Part shown: positions 40,549 through 48,507 of the stretch, piece by piece | How positions within the stretch are numbered: the first letter of the stretch is position 1 | Layout: each line of letters opens with the position of its first letter | Source of the DNA: Arthrobacter luteolus NBRC 107841 | GTDB lineage: Bacteria > Actinomycetota > Actinomycetes > Actinomycetales > Micrococcaceae | Length of the DNA: 64,000 nt | NCBI RefSeq assembly: GCF_001552075.1 | Contig: NZ_BCQM01000002.1 | Location: forward strand, 248,001-312,000 | Direction: 5' to 3' | Notes under the pieces: model-generated | The model's input: only the letters and a program-made list of their open reading frames with translations | The model's database searches: none | What the model was told of the DNA's origin: nothing | Position numbers and translations under genes: made by a program

Positions 40549-40956
40549 TCAGGCCCTGTCCTTGAGCCTAGTGGAATCCCGGCGGGCGTGCCCGCGCGTG
40601 AGAATGGAGCACACGGCCCGCGGCAGCAGCAGGAACGCTGCCAGCACACCGAAAGTCACCAGGGCGAAGCTGGGGGCAACTCCGCCGCCGGCAAGGAAAC
40701 GGATCACCAGTCCTGCGCCGGCCGTAATGAGCCACAGGACGACGCCCGCCGGCCACAGCACCTCCGGGCGCCGCCAGGCGCGAAGCGCCAGCCAGCCGGC
40801 CAGGCAGGCGGCGATAAACGGCGAGGCTGTCAGCAGCACACCGGCCGGATCCACTCCGTGGGCATGCGTGTCCCTGCCGAGGGCCGCGAAGGTGATGATG
40901 AGTACGACGTCGATGGCCAGGAAGGCGGGCCAGAAACGGGAGAGCGGGGATTTCAC
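40549..40956 (-). CDS. DUF3054 membrane protein
   Basis: 135 residues with four membrane helices (FWPAFLAIDVVLIITFAALGR, SPFIAACLAGWLALRAW, VVLWLITAGAGLVIRFLAGGG, LVTFGVLAAFLLLPRAV). The pattern matches DUF3054; function unknown. Lies 11 bp after the TetR gene, so probably cotranscribed with it. Confidence 0.82.
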   Translation of the reverse strand: MKSPLSRFWPAFLAIDVVLIITFAALGRDTHAHGVDPAGVLLTASPFIAACLAGWLALRAWRRPEVLWPAGVVLWLITAGAGLVIRFLAGGGVAPSFALVTFGVLAAFLLLPRAVCSILTRGHARRDSTRLKDRA

Positions 40957-40967
40957 TGGGTAGGTCC

Positions 40968-41582
40968 TTAGTCCTGTGGATGTCCGCCATGGGCCCGGAC
41001 ATAGGGGCCCAGCAGCTCGTGCACGCGTTCGCGCACCTGTTCGTGCGGGACGCCGGCTTCGAGCAGGCGGGTCCCGGTGTGGACGATTGCGTTGATGAGG
41101 GCCGCAGTGCTGGCGGGGTCCTCGGCGCCCATCTCCTCAAGCGTGCCGACCAGCGGGTCGAGCAGCTGCTGGTGCATACGGGTGCTTTGGGCGTCGAGTT
41201 CCTCACTGGGCGCAACGGCAGCGAGGGCGCTTCCGACTGCGTGTTCGCCTTCGGCGACCAGGGCGATGTTGGTCAGAACGTAGGCGAGGATCCGGTCGGC
41301 CGGAAGGCTCTCCGCAGCCATGGCTTCCTCAACCCGGCGCGCCCAGCGCGGGAAAACGTCGAGCACGAGGGCGTTCAGCAGATCGGTCCGGGACTTGTAG
41401 TACTGGTAGGCGCTCGGCCTGGCCAGGCCCGCCAGGGCAGCGACCTCGGCCATGCTGGGAGCCTCACCCGTCTTCGCAAGCAGGGTCCTGGCGGCGTCCA
41501 GGAGTGCCCTTTGCTGCGCCGCCCGGTGCTCGGCGACCGTCGGGGCAGTGATGCGGGGCAAAGGGCACTCCTGTTCTTGCAT
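40968..41582 (-). CDS. TetR-family regulator
   Basis: 204 residues; helix-turn-helix APSMAEVAALAGLARPSAYQYYKSRTDLLNAL near residues 40-72, then a helical ligand domain. It starts three bases after the ABC ATPase stop, so it likely controls the transporter operon of which it is a part. The 33-bp palindrome before the permease gene is its probable operator. Confidence 0.9.
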   Translation of the reverse strand: MQEQECPLPRITAPTVAEHRAAQQRALLDAARTLLAKTGEAPSMAEVAALAGLARPSAYQYYKSRTDLLNALVLDVFPRWARRVEEAMAAESLPADRILAYVLTNIALVAEGEHAVGSALAAVAPSEELDAQSTRMHQQLLDPLVGTLEEMGAEDPASTAALINAIVHTGTRLLEAGVPHEQVRERVHELLGPYVRAHGGHPQD

Positions 41583-41585
41583 TCT

Positions 41586-42284
41586 CTAGCTGGCCAGCCG
41601 GCCGTCCACCATCTCAACAACCCTGTCGCAGTGATGGAGGACATCGTGATCGTGGGTAACCATAACTGTAGCAACGCCGTGCTCGTGGGTTTCCCTGGCC
41701 AGCAGTGCCACGACGTCCTGGCTGCGTTTGCGGTCCAGTGCGGCCGTCGGCTCGTCAACGAGCAGCAGGGTGGGTTTCGTCACCAGTGCCCGGGCGATGC
41801 CGACACGCTGCCGCTCACCGCCGGACAGCTGGCCGGGGCGGGCCTTCTGCTTATGTCCCATTCCGACGGCGTCGAGCAGGTCCTGCGGATTGAACCTGCC
41901 GCCTCTTTTGGCCATCCGGTGCACCAGCTCGAGCTGTTCGGCGGCATTCAGCGCGGGGATAAGGTTGCCGGACTGAAAGACGAAGCCGATGTTCTCCAGC
42001 CGGAACCGTGCTTTCGCAGATTTGCCGAGCCTGCCCAGATCGGTCCCGTTAACGCTGACCTGTCCGGAGTCTGGAGTGGTCAGCGCGCCGGCGATGGCGA
42101 GCAGGGAGGACTTGCCCGCACCGGACGGTCCGACGACGGCGACGAGTTCCCCGGGTTCAACGCTCAGGCTCACGTTGTCCAGGGCCTTGACGGTGCTGGA
42201 GCCGTCTCCGAGGGAGAGGTTGGCCGCCTCGATGACCAGCCCGCGGGTTCGCAGGGTTTCGGTGGTGATGATCTGCGTGCTCAA
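41586..42284 (-). CDS. ABC transporter ATPase (MacB/LolD-like)
   Basis: 232 residues; Walker A GPSGAGKSS, signature LSGGERQRVGIARAL, Walker B LLLVDEPTAALD, H-loop THDHD. Partner of the FtsX-type permease upstream. TTG start at 42284, overlapping the permease stop (TTGA) and preceded by GGGAGGA. An open frame further upstream runs inside the permease gene and is not the start. Substrate unknown; MacB-like systems often export peptides, lipids or drugs. Confidence 0.92.
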   Translation of the reverse strand: MSTQIITTETLRTRGLVIEAANLSLGDGSSTVKALDNVSLSVEPGELVAVVGPSGAGKSSLLAIAGALTTPDSGQVSVNGTDLGRLGKSAKARFRLENIGFVFQSGNLIPALNAAEQLELVHRMAKRGGRFNPQDLLDAVGMGHKQKARPGQLSGGERQRVGIARALVTKPTLLLVDEPTAALDRKRSQDVVALLARETHEHGVATVMVTHDHDVLHHCDRVVEMVDGRLAS

Positions 42285-43426
42285 CGCTGTCCTCCCAGGG
42301 CAGCCAGGGGATCCACCCTGGAAATACGGACGATGGCGATAGCGGCTCCCAGGACACCCATGAGGATGGTCAGGGATGCGGCCACCGAAATGGGGCCGGC
42401 CTCCAGGGTGAAAGGCATCGCCGTCCCGGACATCCACGTCCCAAGGCCGAGACCGGCTGCAAGTCCGGCCGCGGTTGAGAGGACCAGGATCACGACGGCC
42501 TGGAAAATTCCGTCGCGCAGGAGGTAGCCGGTGGACGCGCCGACCGCGCGGAGGACAGCGAGTTCATGCTTCCGCTGGATCGTCCAGACGGTGAAGAAGG
42601 CACCGACGACCAGGGCGCAGATTGCGTAGAGGAAGACCTGGATCATCTCCAGCGTCAGGGTTTCTGCGGTGTAGCCGGGGGAGGCATCGAAGGAGTCCTG
42701 CAGCGTGGACGTCACCGTACCGGCTGCAGCGTCACCCGCTGCGAAGTCCAGGTCCGCGCCGTCCGCGGCTTTGATGGCGATGGTGCTGGCGGTCTCGAAG
42801 CCCGGCGCAGAGATGTCGCCGGCGGATGGGGCACCGGGCTGGGACTGGCCGCTGGCAATCAGCTGCCAGGTTCCAAGCGGAAGGTAGGCAACGGTGACAT
42901 GGCCGAAGGTTGCCTGGCCCTCGGTGTAGCCAACGACGCGCAGCTCGGTCCCGATACGGTCCAGGGTGATCACTGAACCAAGCTCGATTCCTTCTTCTGC
43001 GGCGGTGGGCGAAACGACGATTTCGTCGACGGCTTCGATGCCCCGGCCTTCCCCGATCCGGGGAGCCAGGAAGGATCCGGTGTCCACTCCGAAGAGGGAA
43101 AGATCCACCTGGGTCCCGTCTGCGGTGGCACCGTTCATCATGGTGGAGCCCATCATGGTGACCTCGTCGACACCGGGCTGGGTGCGCCAGGCCTCCGCCT
43201 GCGACGCGTCGACAACACTTCGTGAGAAAGCGTTGTCTGTTTTGGTGCCCTCGTTGAAAGCGAATGCGGTGGCGGGCATGCTCTTCAAGCCGGAGACGCC
43301 GTCGTTGACAAGGCCGGAGGACAGGCCGGAAAGGAGGACCATCAGCACGGAGATGAGCGCTATGACGCCGCCCATCAGTCCGAACCTGGCCCGTGCGAAA
43401 CGCAGCTCGCGCAGCGCTAGATACAT
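42281..43426 (-). CDS. FtsX-like ABC permease
   Basis: 381 residues: first helix at 15-37, a large extracellular MacB-type core (~220 residues), then three C-terminal helices (FLYAICALVVGAFFTVWTIQ, IFQAVVILVLSTAAGLAAGLGL, SVAASLTILMGVLGAAIAIVRI). First gene of the five-gene unit. A palindromic operator lies 26 bp upstream of the ATG. Confidence 0.9.
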   Translation of the reverse strand: MYLALRELRFARARFGLMGGVIALISVLMVLLSGLSSGLVNDGVSGLKSMPATAFAFNEGTKTDNAFSRSVVDASQAEAWRTQPGVDEVTMMGSTMMNGATADGTQVDLSLFGVDTGSFLAPRIGEGRGIEAVDEIVVSPTAAEEGIELGSVITLDRIGTELRVVGYTEGQATFGHVTVAYLPLGTWQLIASGQSQPGAPSAGDISAPGFETASTIAIKAADGADLDFAAGDAAAGTVTSTLQDSFDASPGYTAETLTLEMIQVFLYAICALVVGAFFTVWTIQRKHELAVLRAVGASTGYLLRDGIFQAVVILVLSTAAGLAAGLGLGTWMSGTAMPFTLEAGPISVAASLTILMGVLGAAIAIVRISRVDPLAALGGQR

Positions 43427-43452
43427 GGGAATTCCTTGGTAGTGGGGATGCA

Positions 43453-43485
43453 GGTATGTTGCCGACAGTGCGTCAGCAACATACC
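43453..43485 (-). promoter_or_regulatory. Probable TetR operator before the FtsX-ABC operon
   Basis: ggtatgttgc (43453-43462) and gcaacatacc (43476-43485), exact complements, 13 bp apart; the spacer is also nearly palindromic (cgac...gtca). It sits between the permease start and the divergent membrane-protein gene, where a local repressor would act on one or both. Confidence 0.75.
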
Positions 43486-43591
43486 AACATGATGTCAGAA
43501 AGATGCTCTTCGGAAAACCGGAAGCGGCAGCTGCTGCCGTAAGTGCCGCTGGAACCTAGTGCCCGGGCACCGGCTCTGCTGTGCTTGGTGG

Positions 43592-44650
43592 ATGACCGTG
43601 GTCCGGGGATTCTGGCGGCGCCTGCGCCGTTCCCGGTTGGTGCGGTGGACAGCGGCGGCGGTGGTGGCGCTGCTCATCTTCGAGTACGTGGTCCTGCCCC
43701 AACTGGTGGGCTCGGACAACGTCCTGCGGGCGCTGGCAGGGCTATCCCCGGTCCTGATTGGGGCAGCGTTCTGCCTGGAAGCTGTGTCGCTGTGCTGTTA
43801 CAGCGCGCTGACCAGGGAAGTTCTGCCGGGTGCCCGCCGCCCGCGCTGGTTCACTCTGCTGCGGATCGATCTCAGCGACCTGGCCGTGAACCACACGGTG
43901 CCGGGAGGGGGCACCACGTCAGCTGCCGTCCGGTACAGCCTCCTGACCCGGGCGGGGGTGCTGCCCCAGGACGCCCTGAGCGCCGCGATGGTGCAGGTGG
44001 TGGGCGCGAACCTGGTGCTCGGAGCACTCTTTGCCGCAGGGCTGCTGAGCGCGCTGGGCGAGGTGCGGGTGAACCGCTATTTTGCTGCAGCCGGCGTTAT
44101 TGTGCTGGTCCTTCTGGCCGTGAGCGCGCTGGTCCTTTCGGTCCTGGACCGCCACCTGGCCGGAGCTGTCCACGCGGCGCGCCGGATCGCCGGATGGAGC
44201 CGGCTGATCCAACCGGATGCGGCCGAGCGTTTCGTGCGGACCATGGCAGCCGAGACTGCCATGTTCCGGCAGGATCCAGGACGCCTGGCCCGGGCACTGA
44301 TGCTCGCCGTCAGCTACTGGGTCTTCGACGCGGCCTGTCTCTGTTTATTCGTTGCCGCCTTCGGGCACGTACTTGCGCCCGGGGAACTCCTGACGGCCTA
44401 CGCACTGGGCAACCTGGTGGCCCTGGCACCGCTGACTCCGGGCGGCCTCGGGCTGGTTGAGGGGGTCCTGGTTCCAGCCCTGGTGGGCTTCGGTACTCCG
44501 AATTCGGCCGCCGTCCTGGGCGTGCTGTCCTGGCGGATCCTTAACTTCTGGCTGCCGATCCCCGCAGGCGGCCTGGCGTGGCTGTGGCTGCGTGCGGGCC
44601 CGCTGCGCCGGCCGGCACGGCAGGGGAGACGGCGGGCGGGCCCGGGCTGA
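43592..44650 (+). CDS. Lysylphosphatidylglycerol-synthase-type (UPF0104) membrane protein
   Basis: 352 residues, six to eight helices with the flippase-like pattern of LPG_synthase_TM/UPF0104: LSDLAVNHTVPGGGTTSAAVRYSLL, then AYALGNLVALAPLTPGGLGLVEG, both family marks. Such proteins flip lipid-linked substrates; none can be named. The ATG at 43592 is used; an upstream ATG gives a cysteine-rich extension unlike the family. Confidence 0.82.
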   Translation: MTVVRGFWRRLRRSRLVRWTAAAVVALLIFEYVVLPQLVGSDNVLRALAGLSPVLIGAAFCLEAVSLCCYSALTREVLPGARRPRWFTLLRIDLSDLAVNHTVPGGGTTSAAVRYSLLTRAGVLPQDALSAAMVQVVGANLVLGALFAAGLLSALGEVRVNRYFAAAGVIVLVLLAVSALVLSVLDRHLAGAVHAARRIAGWSRLIQPDAAERFVRTMAAETAMFRQDPGRLARALMLAVSYWVFDAACLCLFVAAFGHVLAPGELLTAYALGNLVALAPLTPGGLGLVEGVLVPALVGFGTPNSAAVLGVLSWRILNFWLPIPAGGLAWLWLRAGPLRRPARQGRRRAGPG

Positions 44651-44681
44651 GACGGATATCCGGGCCTGGCTGCGCTGGGAT

Positions 44682-45029
44682 CTAATGCAGCAGGCTCATC
44701 CAGTTCTGCGGTACCCGGCCGGCTGGGCCGGGCACCGGCTGGCTGTCAGGGTGCGCCTGGGGCGGGGCGAGGTCCGGACCGGCAAACATGGCCTGCTCCG
44801 GATAGCTGTAGAACCAGTCCTCCCCGGGTTCGAAACTGCGGACCACTGGATGCCCTGAGGCCTGCTCATGCGCGGAAGCGTGCTGCGAAGGGCTGGAATC
44901 GCAGCAGCCGATGTGGCCACACTCGGCACACCGGCGGAGGTGGAACCACCAGCCATCCTGCTGGAGGCACTCAACACAGCCTGTCCCGCTGGGTGCAGCC
45001 GCCGGATCGATGCCGGGAATAGGGTCCAT
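44682..45029 (-). CDS. UBP-type zinc-finger protein
   Basis: 115 residues. C-x2-C (18, 21), C-x2-C (34, 37) and Cys/His further on (GHIGCCDSSPSQHASAHEQASGHPVVRSFEPGEDWFYSY) match the zf-UBP fold known from ubiquitin-binding proteins and common in actinobacteria, where the ligand is unknown. ATG after AGGAG. Converges with the UPF0104 gene. Confidence 0.88.
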   Translation of the reverse strand: MDPIPGIDPAAAPSGTGCVECLQQDGWWFHLRRCAECGHIGCCDSSPSQHASAHEQASGHPVVRSFEPGEDWFYSYPEQAMFAGPDLAPPQAHPDSQPVPGPAGRVPQNWMSLLH

Positions 45030-45056
45030 GATGGGTCTCCTTGGGGTAAGCGGCTG

Positions 45057-45137
45057 CCGGAACTGACGGAACTGACGGAACTGACGGACCTGCCGGTGCT
45101 GCCGGAACCGCCGGAACTGCCGGAACTGACGGACCTG
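45057..45137. repeat. 9-bp tandem repeat, nine degenerate copies
   Basis: Unit (a/c)cggaactg; six of nine copies differ by no more than one base. It ends 28 bp upstream of the zinc-finger gene start. Confidence 0.88.
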
Positions 45138-45483
45138 CCGGCCGGGGCCAGCCGGGAGGGTGCTTCCCGGAACGGAACGGGGTGGGCCCCGCTCTTCTTC
45201 AGGGTAGCCACGGGCCGGGCGTGCCAGAAGCGGCACCGCCAAATAGCCCGGTGGTGCCCGCGGATCCTAGTGCGGGCGGGCGCAGCGCCAGCCCCGCTGT
45301 CCGGACCGCGCGCAGTGGGCCGGGCCGGCCGGGTACCCGGCCTGGAAGCATCTGGCGGGATGCGGCACCGGACACAGCGGGAAAGTCGGATGCGGCACAA
45401 CAGCCTGTGAAATCCGGCACCAGCAGCGCCGGAGCTTCGCTCTGCGCCGCGGAACCTGCGGCAGAGTGATTTCCGCCGCGCCC

Positions 45484-45489
45484 TAGCCT
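45484..45489 (+). promoter_or_regulatory. -10 box of leaderless esterase gene
   Basis: TAGCCT, six bases (TAAAAA) before the ATG at 45496; no ribosome site. Confidence 0.65.
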
Positions 45490-45495
45490 TAAAAA

Positions 45496-46557
45496 ATGAA
45501 GATCCTGCCTTTGGCGGCAGCGGGGTTCATGGCTGGAGCTGTGGCAGCAGCCGGCACGCTTGCCGCAACTGCAATACACAGAGACCCACGGCCATCGGCG
45601 CTTTTTATCCGCGGAGTGTTTTCCAGCGGGGGAAAGGTGCAGCTCCGGACCCTGCGCAAGCACGTTCATGGAGGCGGCGTTAAAGCACACCGCGGCCTGA
45701 GCTATCTCGGGAAGTCCAAGCGTCCCAGCCTCGACGTTTTCCTGCCCGAAAATGCCGGCCGGAACCCGCTCCCCGTGGTGGTGTGGGTGCACGGCGGAGC
45801 CTGGATTTCAGGGTGCAAGGAGAACGTGGCACCCTATCTGGAAATCCTCGCCGGTCAGGGGTACGCCGTCGTCGGCGTCGGCTACTCGATCTCTCCGGAG
45901 GCCAACTATCCGCAGGCCGTGACCGAACTTAACGGTGCGTTGGCCTACCTGCGTGAGAACGCCGGGCAGTTTCACCTGGATCCGGAGCGGATCGTCCTGG
46001 CAGGGGATTCCGCGGGCGCCCAGCTGGCCGCCCAGCTCGGCCTGATCATCACCGACCCGGAATATGCCCGCAGCACCGGAGTCGTGCCGGCAGCCGCCCC
46101 CGGGCACCTCCGGGGCATGCTGCTGTTCTGCGGTGTCTACGATCTGAAGACCATGGCACGGCTGAAGGGACCGCTCGGCTGGGGATTCCGGACTGCCCTG
46201 TGGGCCTACACGGGAAGCAAGGACTGGTCCAACACGCCGGCGGCGGAGCATATGTCCATCGTCGACCATGTCGGCCCGGACTTTCCGCCGACGTTCATCT
46301 CCGGAGGCAACGCCGACTATCTCACGGACCAGCAGTCCAAGCCCCTGGCAGACAGGCTCGAAGAGCTCGGCGTGCAGGTTGTCCGCCGTTTCTGGCCCAA
46401 GAACCACAAACCTGCGCTGGGCCACGAATACCAGTTCAAGCTCCAGCTGACGGATGCCCGCCTGGCACTGGCCGACACGCTGAACTTCCTGGACGCAGTC
46501 ACCGCCGGCCGGGCGGCGGAGCCGCGCCCTGCGAAGCACCTGCAGGCTGCCGCTTAG
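45496..46557 (+). CDS. Alpha/beta hydrolase (hormone-sensitive-lipase-like esterase)
   Basis: 353 residues. VVWVHGGAWISG is the HGG(A)W oxyanion motif and VLAGDSAGAQLAAQLG the GDSAG nucleophile elbow. An N-terminal hydrophobic stretch (LAAAGFMAGAVAAAGTLAATAI) suggests a signal anchor, so it probably acts outside or at the membrane. Substrate unknown. Ends before a long hairpin. Confidence 0.87.
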   Translation: MKILPLAAAGFMAGAVAAAGTLAATAIHRDPRPSALFIRGVFSSGGKVQLRTLRKHVHGGGVKAHRGLSYLGKSKRPSLDVFLPENAGRNPLPVVVWVHGGAWISGCKENVAPYLEILAGQGYAVVGVGYSISPEANYPQAVTELNGALAYLRENAGQFHLDPERIVLAGDSAGAQLAAQLGLIITDPEYARSTGVVPAAAPGHLRGMLLFCGVYDLKTMARLKGPLGWGFRTALWAYTGSKDWSNTPAAEHMSIVDHVGPDFPPTFISGGNADYLTDQQSKPLADRLEELGVQVVRRFWPKNHKPALGHEYQFKLQLTDARLALADTLNFLDAVTAGRAAEPRPAKHLQAAA

Positions 46558-46647
46558 GGGGACGGGAAAAGCCGTTCGGCACCGGCCGTCCCTCGCACTG
46601 CCCTCCGGCAGGCACACCTGGTTCGTCCAGACAAATCGCCAATAAAC

Positions 46648-46690
46648 TGAGCGGCGGCCGTATCCCTTTGAGGGGTACGGCCGCCGCTCA
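46648..46690. terminator. Bidirectional hairpin between esterase and SDR genes
   Basis: tgagcggcggccgta pairs with tacggccgccgctca; an inner ccct...aggg extends it. On the minus strand it is followed by GTTTATT; on the plus strand the tract is weak. Confidence 0.75.
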
Positions 46691-46695
46691 GGAAA

Positions 46696-47487
46696 TTAGG
46701 ACTGCCAGATGTCGTCGCCGCGCAGGGAGGCATCAGCGCCGCCGTCGCAGTAAATCGTCTGTCCGGCAAGGTGGGTGTTCTCTTCGCTGGCCAGCCAGGC
46801 GAGCAGACGGGCTATAACCACGGGTTCCGAATGCCCGTTCAGCGGCATGGGGACGTTCTCATCCACCATCTTGGCGCCTTCCGGCGTCGCGAGCAGTTCA
46901 CGGGTCATCGCGGTCAGGACGGTGCCCGGAGCGACGGCGTTGAGCGGAATCCCGTTGCCGGCATACCGTTCGCTGATGGATTCCCGGCGGACCCAGCGGC
47001 TGAGGGCGCGCTTGCTGGAGGGGTAGTTCAGGTAGCCGATCTGGGGACCCTGGTCAGCCAGTTTCTGGCCGATCTGCCGTGCCATGGCCTCATCACCGGC
47101 AAGCAGGGCGTCCACGAGTTCGGGGGAGTTCGGCTGCAGGGATGCCATGGAGCTGACGACGACGGCGCGCGGCGCCTCACTGCGTGCCAGTACGGGGGTG
47201 AGCCGGTCCAGGAACTCGGTGACGCCGAAGAAGTTCACGGAGACGGTCAGGGGGATGGGAGCTGAGATGCCGGCGCAGGCAATAACAGCGTCAATGGAGC
47301 CGCCTGCGGCTTCCAATGCGCGGTCGGCGGCGATCTGCCGTCCTTCGGGAGTGCTGAGGTCCGCCTCGACGTCTGCGTTGCGCAGATCGACGCCGATGAC
47401 TTTGTGGCCGCGTTCCCTGAGCAGTTCAGCGGTGGCTGACCCAATGCCGGAAGCGGACCCTGTGACGATATAAGTACGTGTTGTCAT
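46696..47487 (-). CDS. Short-chain dehydrogenase/reductase
   Basis: 263 residues; TGSASGIGSATAELL is the NAD(P) motif TGxxxGIG, YPSSKRAL the YxxxK catalytic pair, VVVSSMAS the Ser. C-terminal CDGGADASLRGDD. Substrate unknown. Leaderless: TAGGCT six bases before the ATG. Confidence 0.9.
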   Translation of the reverse strand: MTTRTYIVTGSASGIGSATAELLRERGHKVIGVDLRNADVEADLSTPEGRQIAADRALEAAGGSIDAVIACAGISAPIPLTVSVNFFGVTEFLDRLTPVLARSEAPRAVVVSSMASLQPNSPELVDALLAGDEAMARQIGQKLADQGPQIGYLNYPSSKRALSRWVRRESISERYAGNGIPLNAVAPGTVLTAMTRELLATPEGAKMVDENVPMPLNGHSEPVVIARLLAWLASEENTHLAGQTIYCDGGADASLRGDDIWQS

Positions 47488-47493
47488 ACTTCG

Positions 47494-47499
47494 AGCCTA
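47494..47499 (-). promoter_or_regulatory. -10 box of leaderless SDR gene
   Basis: TAGGCT on the minus strand six bases before the ATG at 47487. Confidence 0.65.
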
Positions 47500-47544
47500 C
47501 TCCCGCCCCGGGCATGGTATAGGGGGGGTGGGGCGGGCAGCAGG

Positions 47545-48507
47545 CTAGGTTGCGGGCTGGGTCGAAACCGCCAGCGGAGTGTCTGCTCCGGCAGCCCTGG
47601 AGCGGCCGCCGATGAGCGCTGCCCCGACGGCTGCTGCCGGGAAGCTGCGCGGCAGCAGGTTCACGCTGCTGGACAGATCGAGTGAGGCAATGAACCTGGA
47701 GTCAGCGGCGGTTTTGTCCAGGCTCCTGCGCACACCTGCCAGCAGCGGTGCCCCCAGGGCGCTCAGGCCTCCGCCGATGACGACGGTTCCCACGCCCGCG
47801 CTGAGGGCCAGGATCCGGACGGCCGCGGCCGCGCCGTCGTACAGATCATTGAGCACCCTGATTGCTGCCGGATCGCCGCTCTCCGCGGCGAGGGCAAGGC
47901 CGAGGGCCGGCAGGGCCTCGCCGGAGGGCCAGGAGCGTGCAATGGCCGAGCCGGAGGCAAGGGTTTCGAGGCAGCCACGCTGTCCACAGGGGCAGAGCAG
48001 GCCGTTGGGCCTAATGGGAATATGGCCGATCTCACCGGCCGCACCGTTACTTCCGCGCCAGATCACGCCGTCGCTGACCAGGCCGGCGGCGAGGCCGGTT
48101 CCGAGGTTGAGATACGCCATCAGCCCGGCACCTTGGACTGTTCCGGCACCCAGCCACTTGTGGGCTCCCAAGGCGGCGGCGTTGACATCGTTTTCAATGT
48201 GGACCGCCGTGCCCATCCGGTCGCTCAACACCGGCCCGAGCGCCAGCGACTCGAAGCCCAGGTTCACGGCGTGGGAGACGGTCCCCGTGCTGTGATCCAC
48301 ATGTCCCGGGATCCCTGCTCCGATCGATTCGAACGCGCCGAAGGGCAGGCCGCAGGCCCTGCGGACTTCTTCGGCTGCCTCCATGACGGAGCTGACCACT
48401 GCGGCAGCGCCGTAACCGGTCGGTACCGTGCAGCGGTGCACAACCCCGCCGTCGTCAGCGGCTACTGCCTCCGTTTTCGTCCCGCCGATGTCTATGCCGA
48501 GCCTCAT
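47545..48507 (-). CDS. ROK-family sugar kinase (probable N-acetylglucosamine kinase)
   Basis: 320 residues. ATP motif GIDIGGTKT (4-12), GEIGH (158-162) and Cys-rich CPCGQRGCLE (Cys172, 174, 179), the ROK zinc/metal signature. No helix-turn-helix, so an enzyme, not a regulator. It overlaps the NagZ-type gene upstream by four bases. In this operon it would phosphorylate the free amino sugar (GlcNAc) made by the hexosaminidase; the substrate is inference from context. Confidence 0.88.
   Translation of the reverse strand: MRLGIDIGGTKTEAVAADDGGVVHRCTVPTGYGAAAVVSSVMEAAEEVRRACGLPFGAFESIGAGIPGHVDHSTGTVSHAVNLGFESLALGPVLSDRMGTAVHIENDVNAAALGAHKWLGAGTVQGAGLMAYLNLGTGLAAGLVSDGVIWRGSNGAAGEIGHIPIRPNGLLCPCGQRGCLETLASGSAIARSWPSGEALPALGLALAAESGDPAAIRVLNDLYDGAAAAVRILALSAGVGTVVIGGGLSALGAPLLAGVRRSLDKTAADSRFIASLDLSSSVNLLPRSFPAAAVGAALIGGRSRAAGADTPLAVSTQPAT

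Larger units (their letters stand above)
45030..45495. other. 466-bp gap with a 9-bp tandem repeat, no gene recognised
   Basis: Between the zinc-finger gene and the esterase. Holds nine copies of a ccggaactg-like 9-mer (45057-45137), then GC-rich sequence. Open frames on both strands are translations of the repeat (for example ELTELTDLP or RQFRQFRQ) and resemble no family. Confidence 0.6.

Noticed and set aside
45057-45137. CRISPR array
   Set aside because: Units are adjoining and degenerate, with no spacers.
44868-45410. 180-codon open frame on the plus strand across the 9-bp repeat
   Set aside because: Overlaps the zinc-finger gene and the repeat; composition only.
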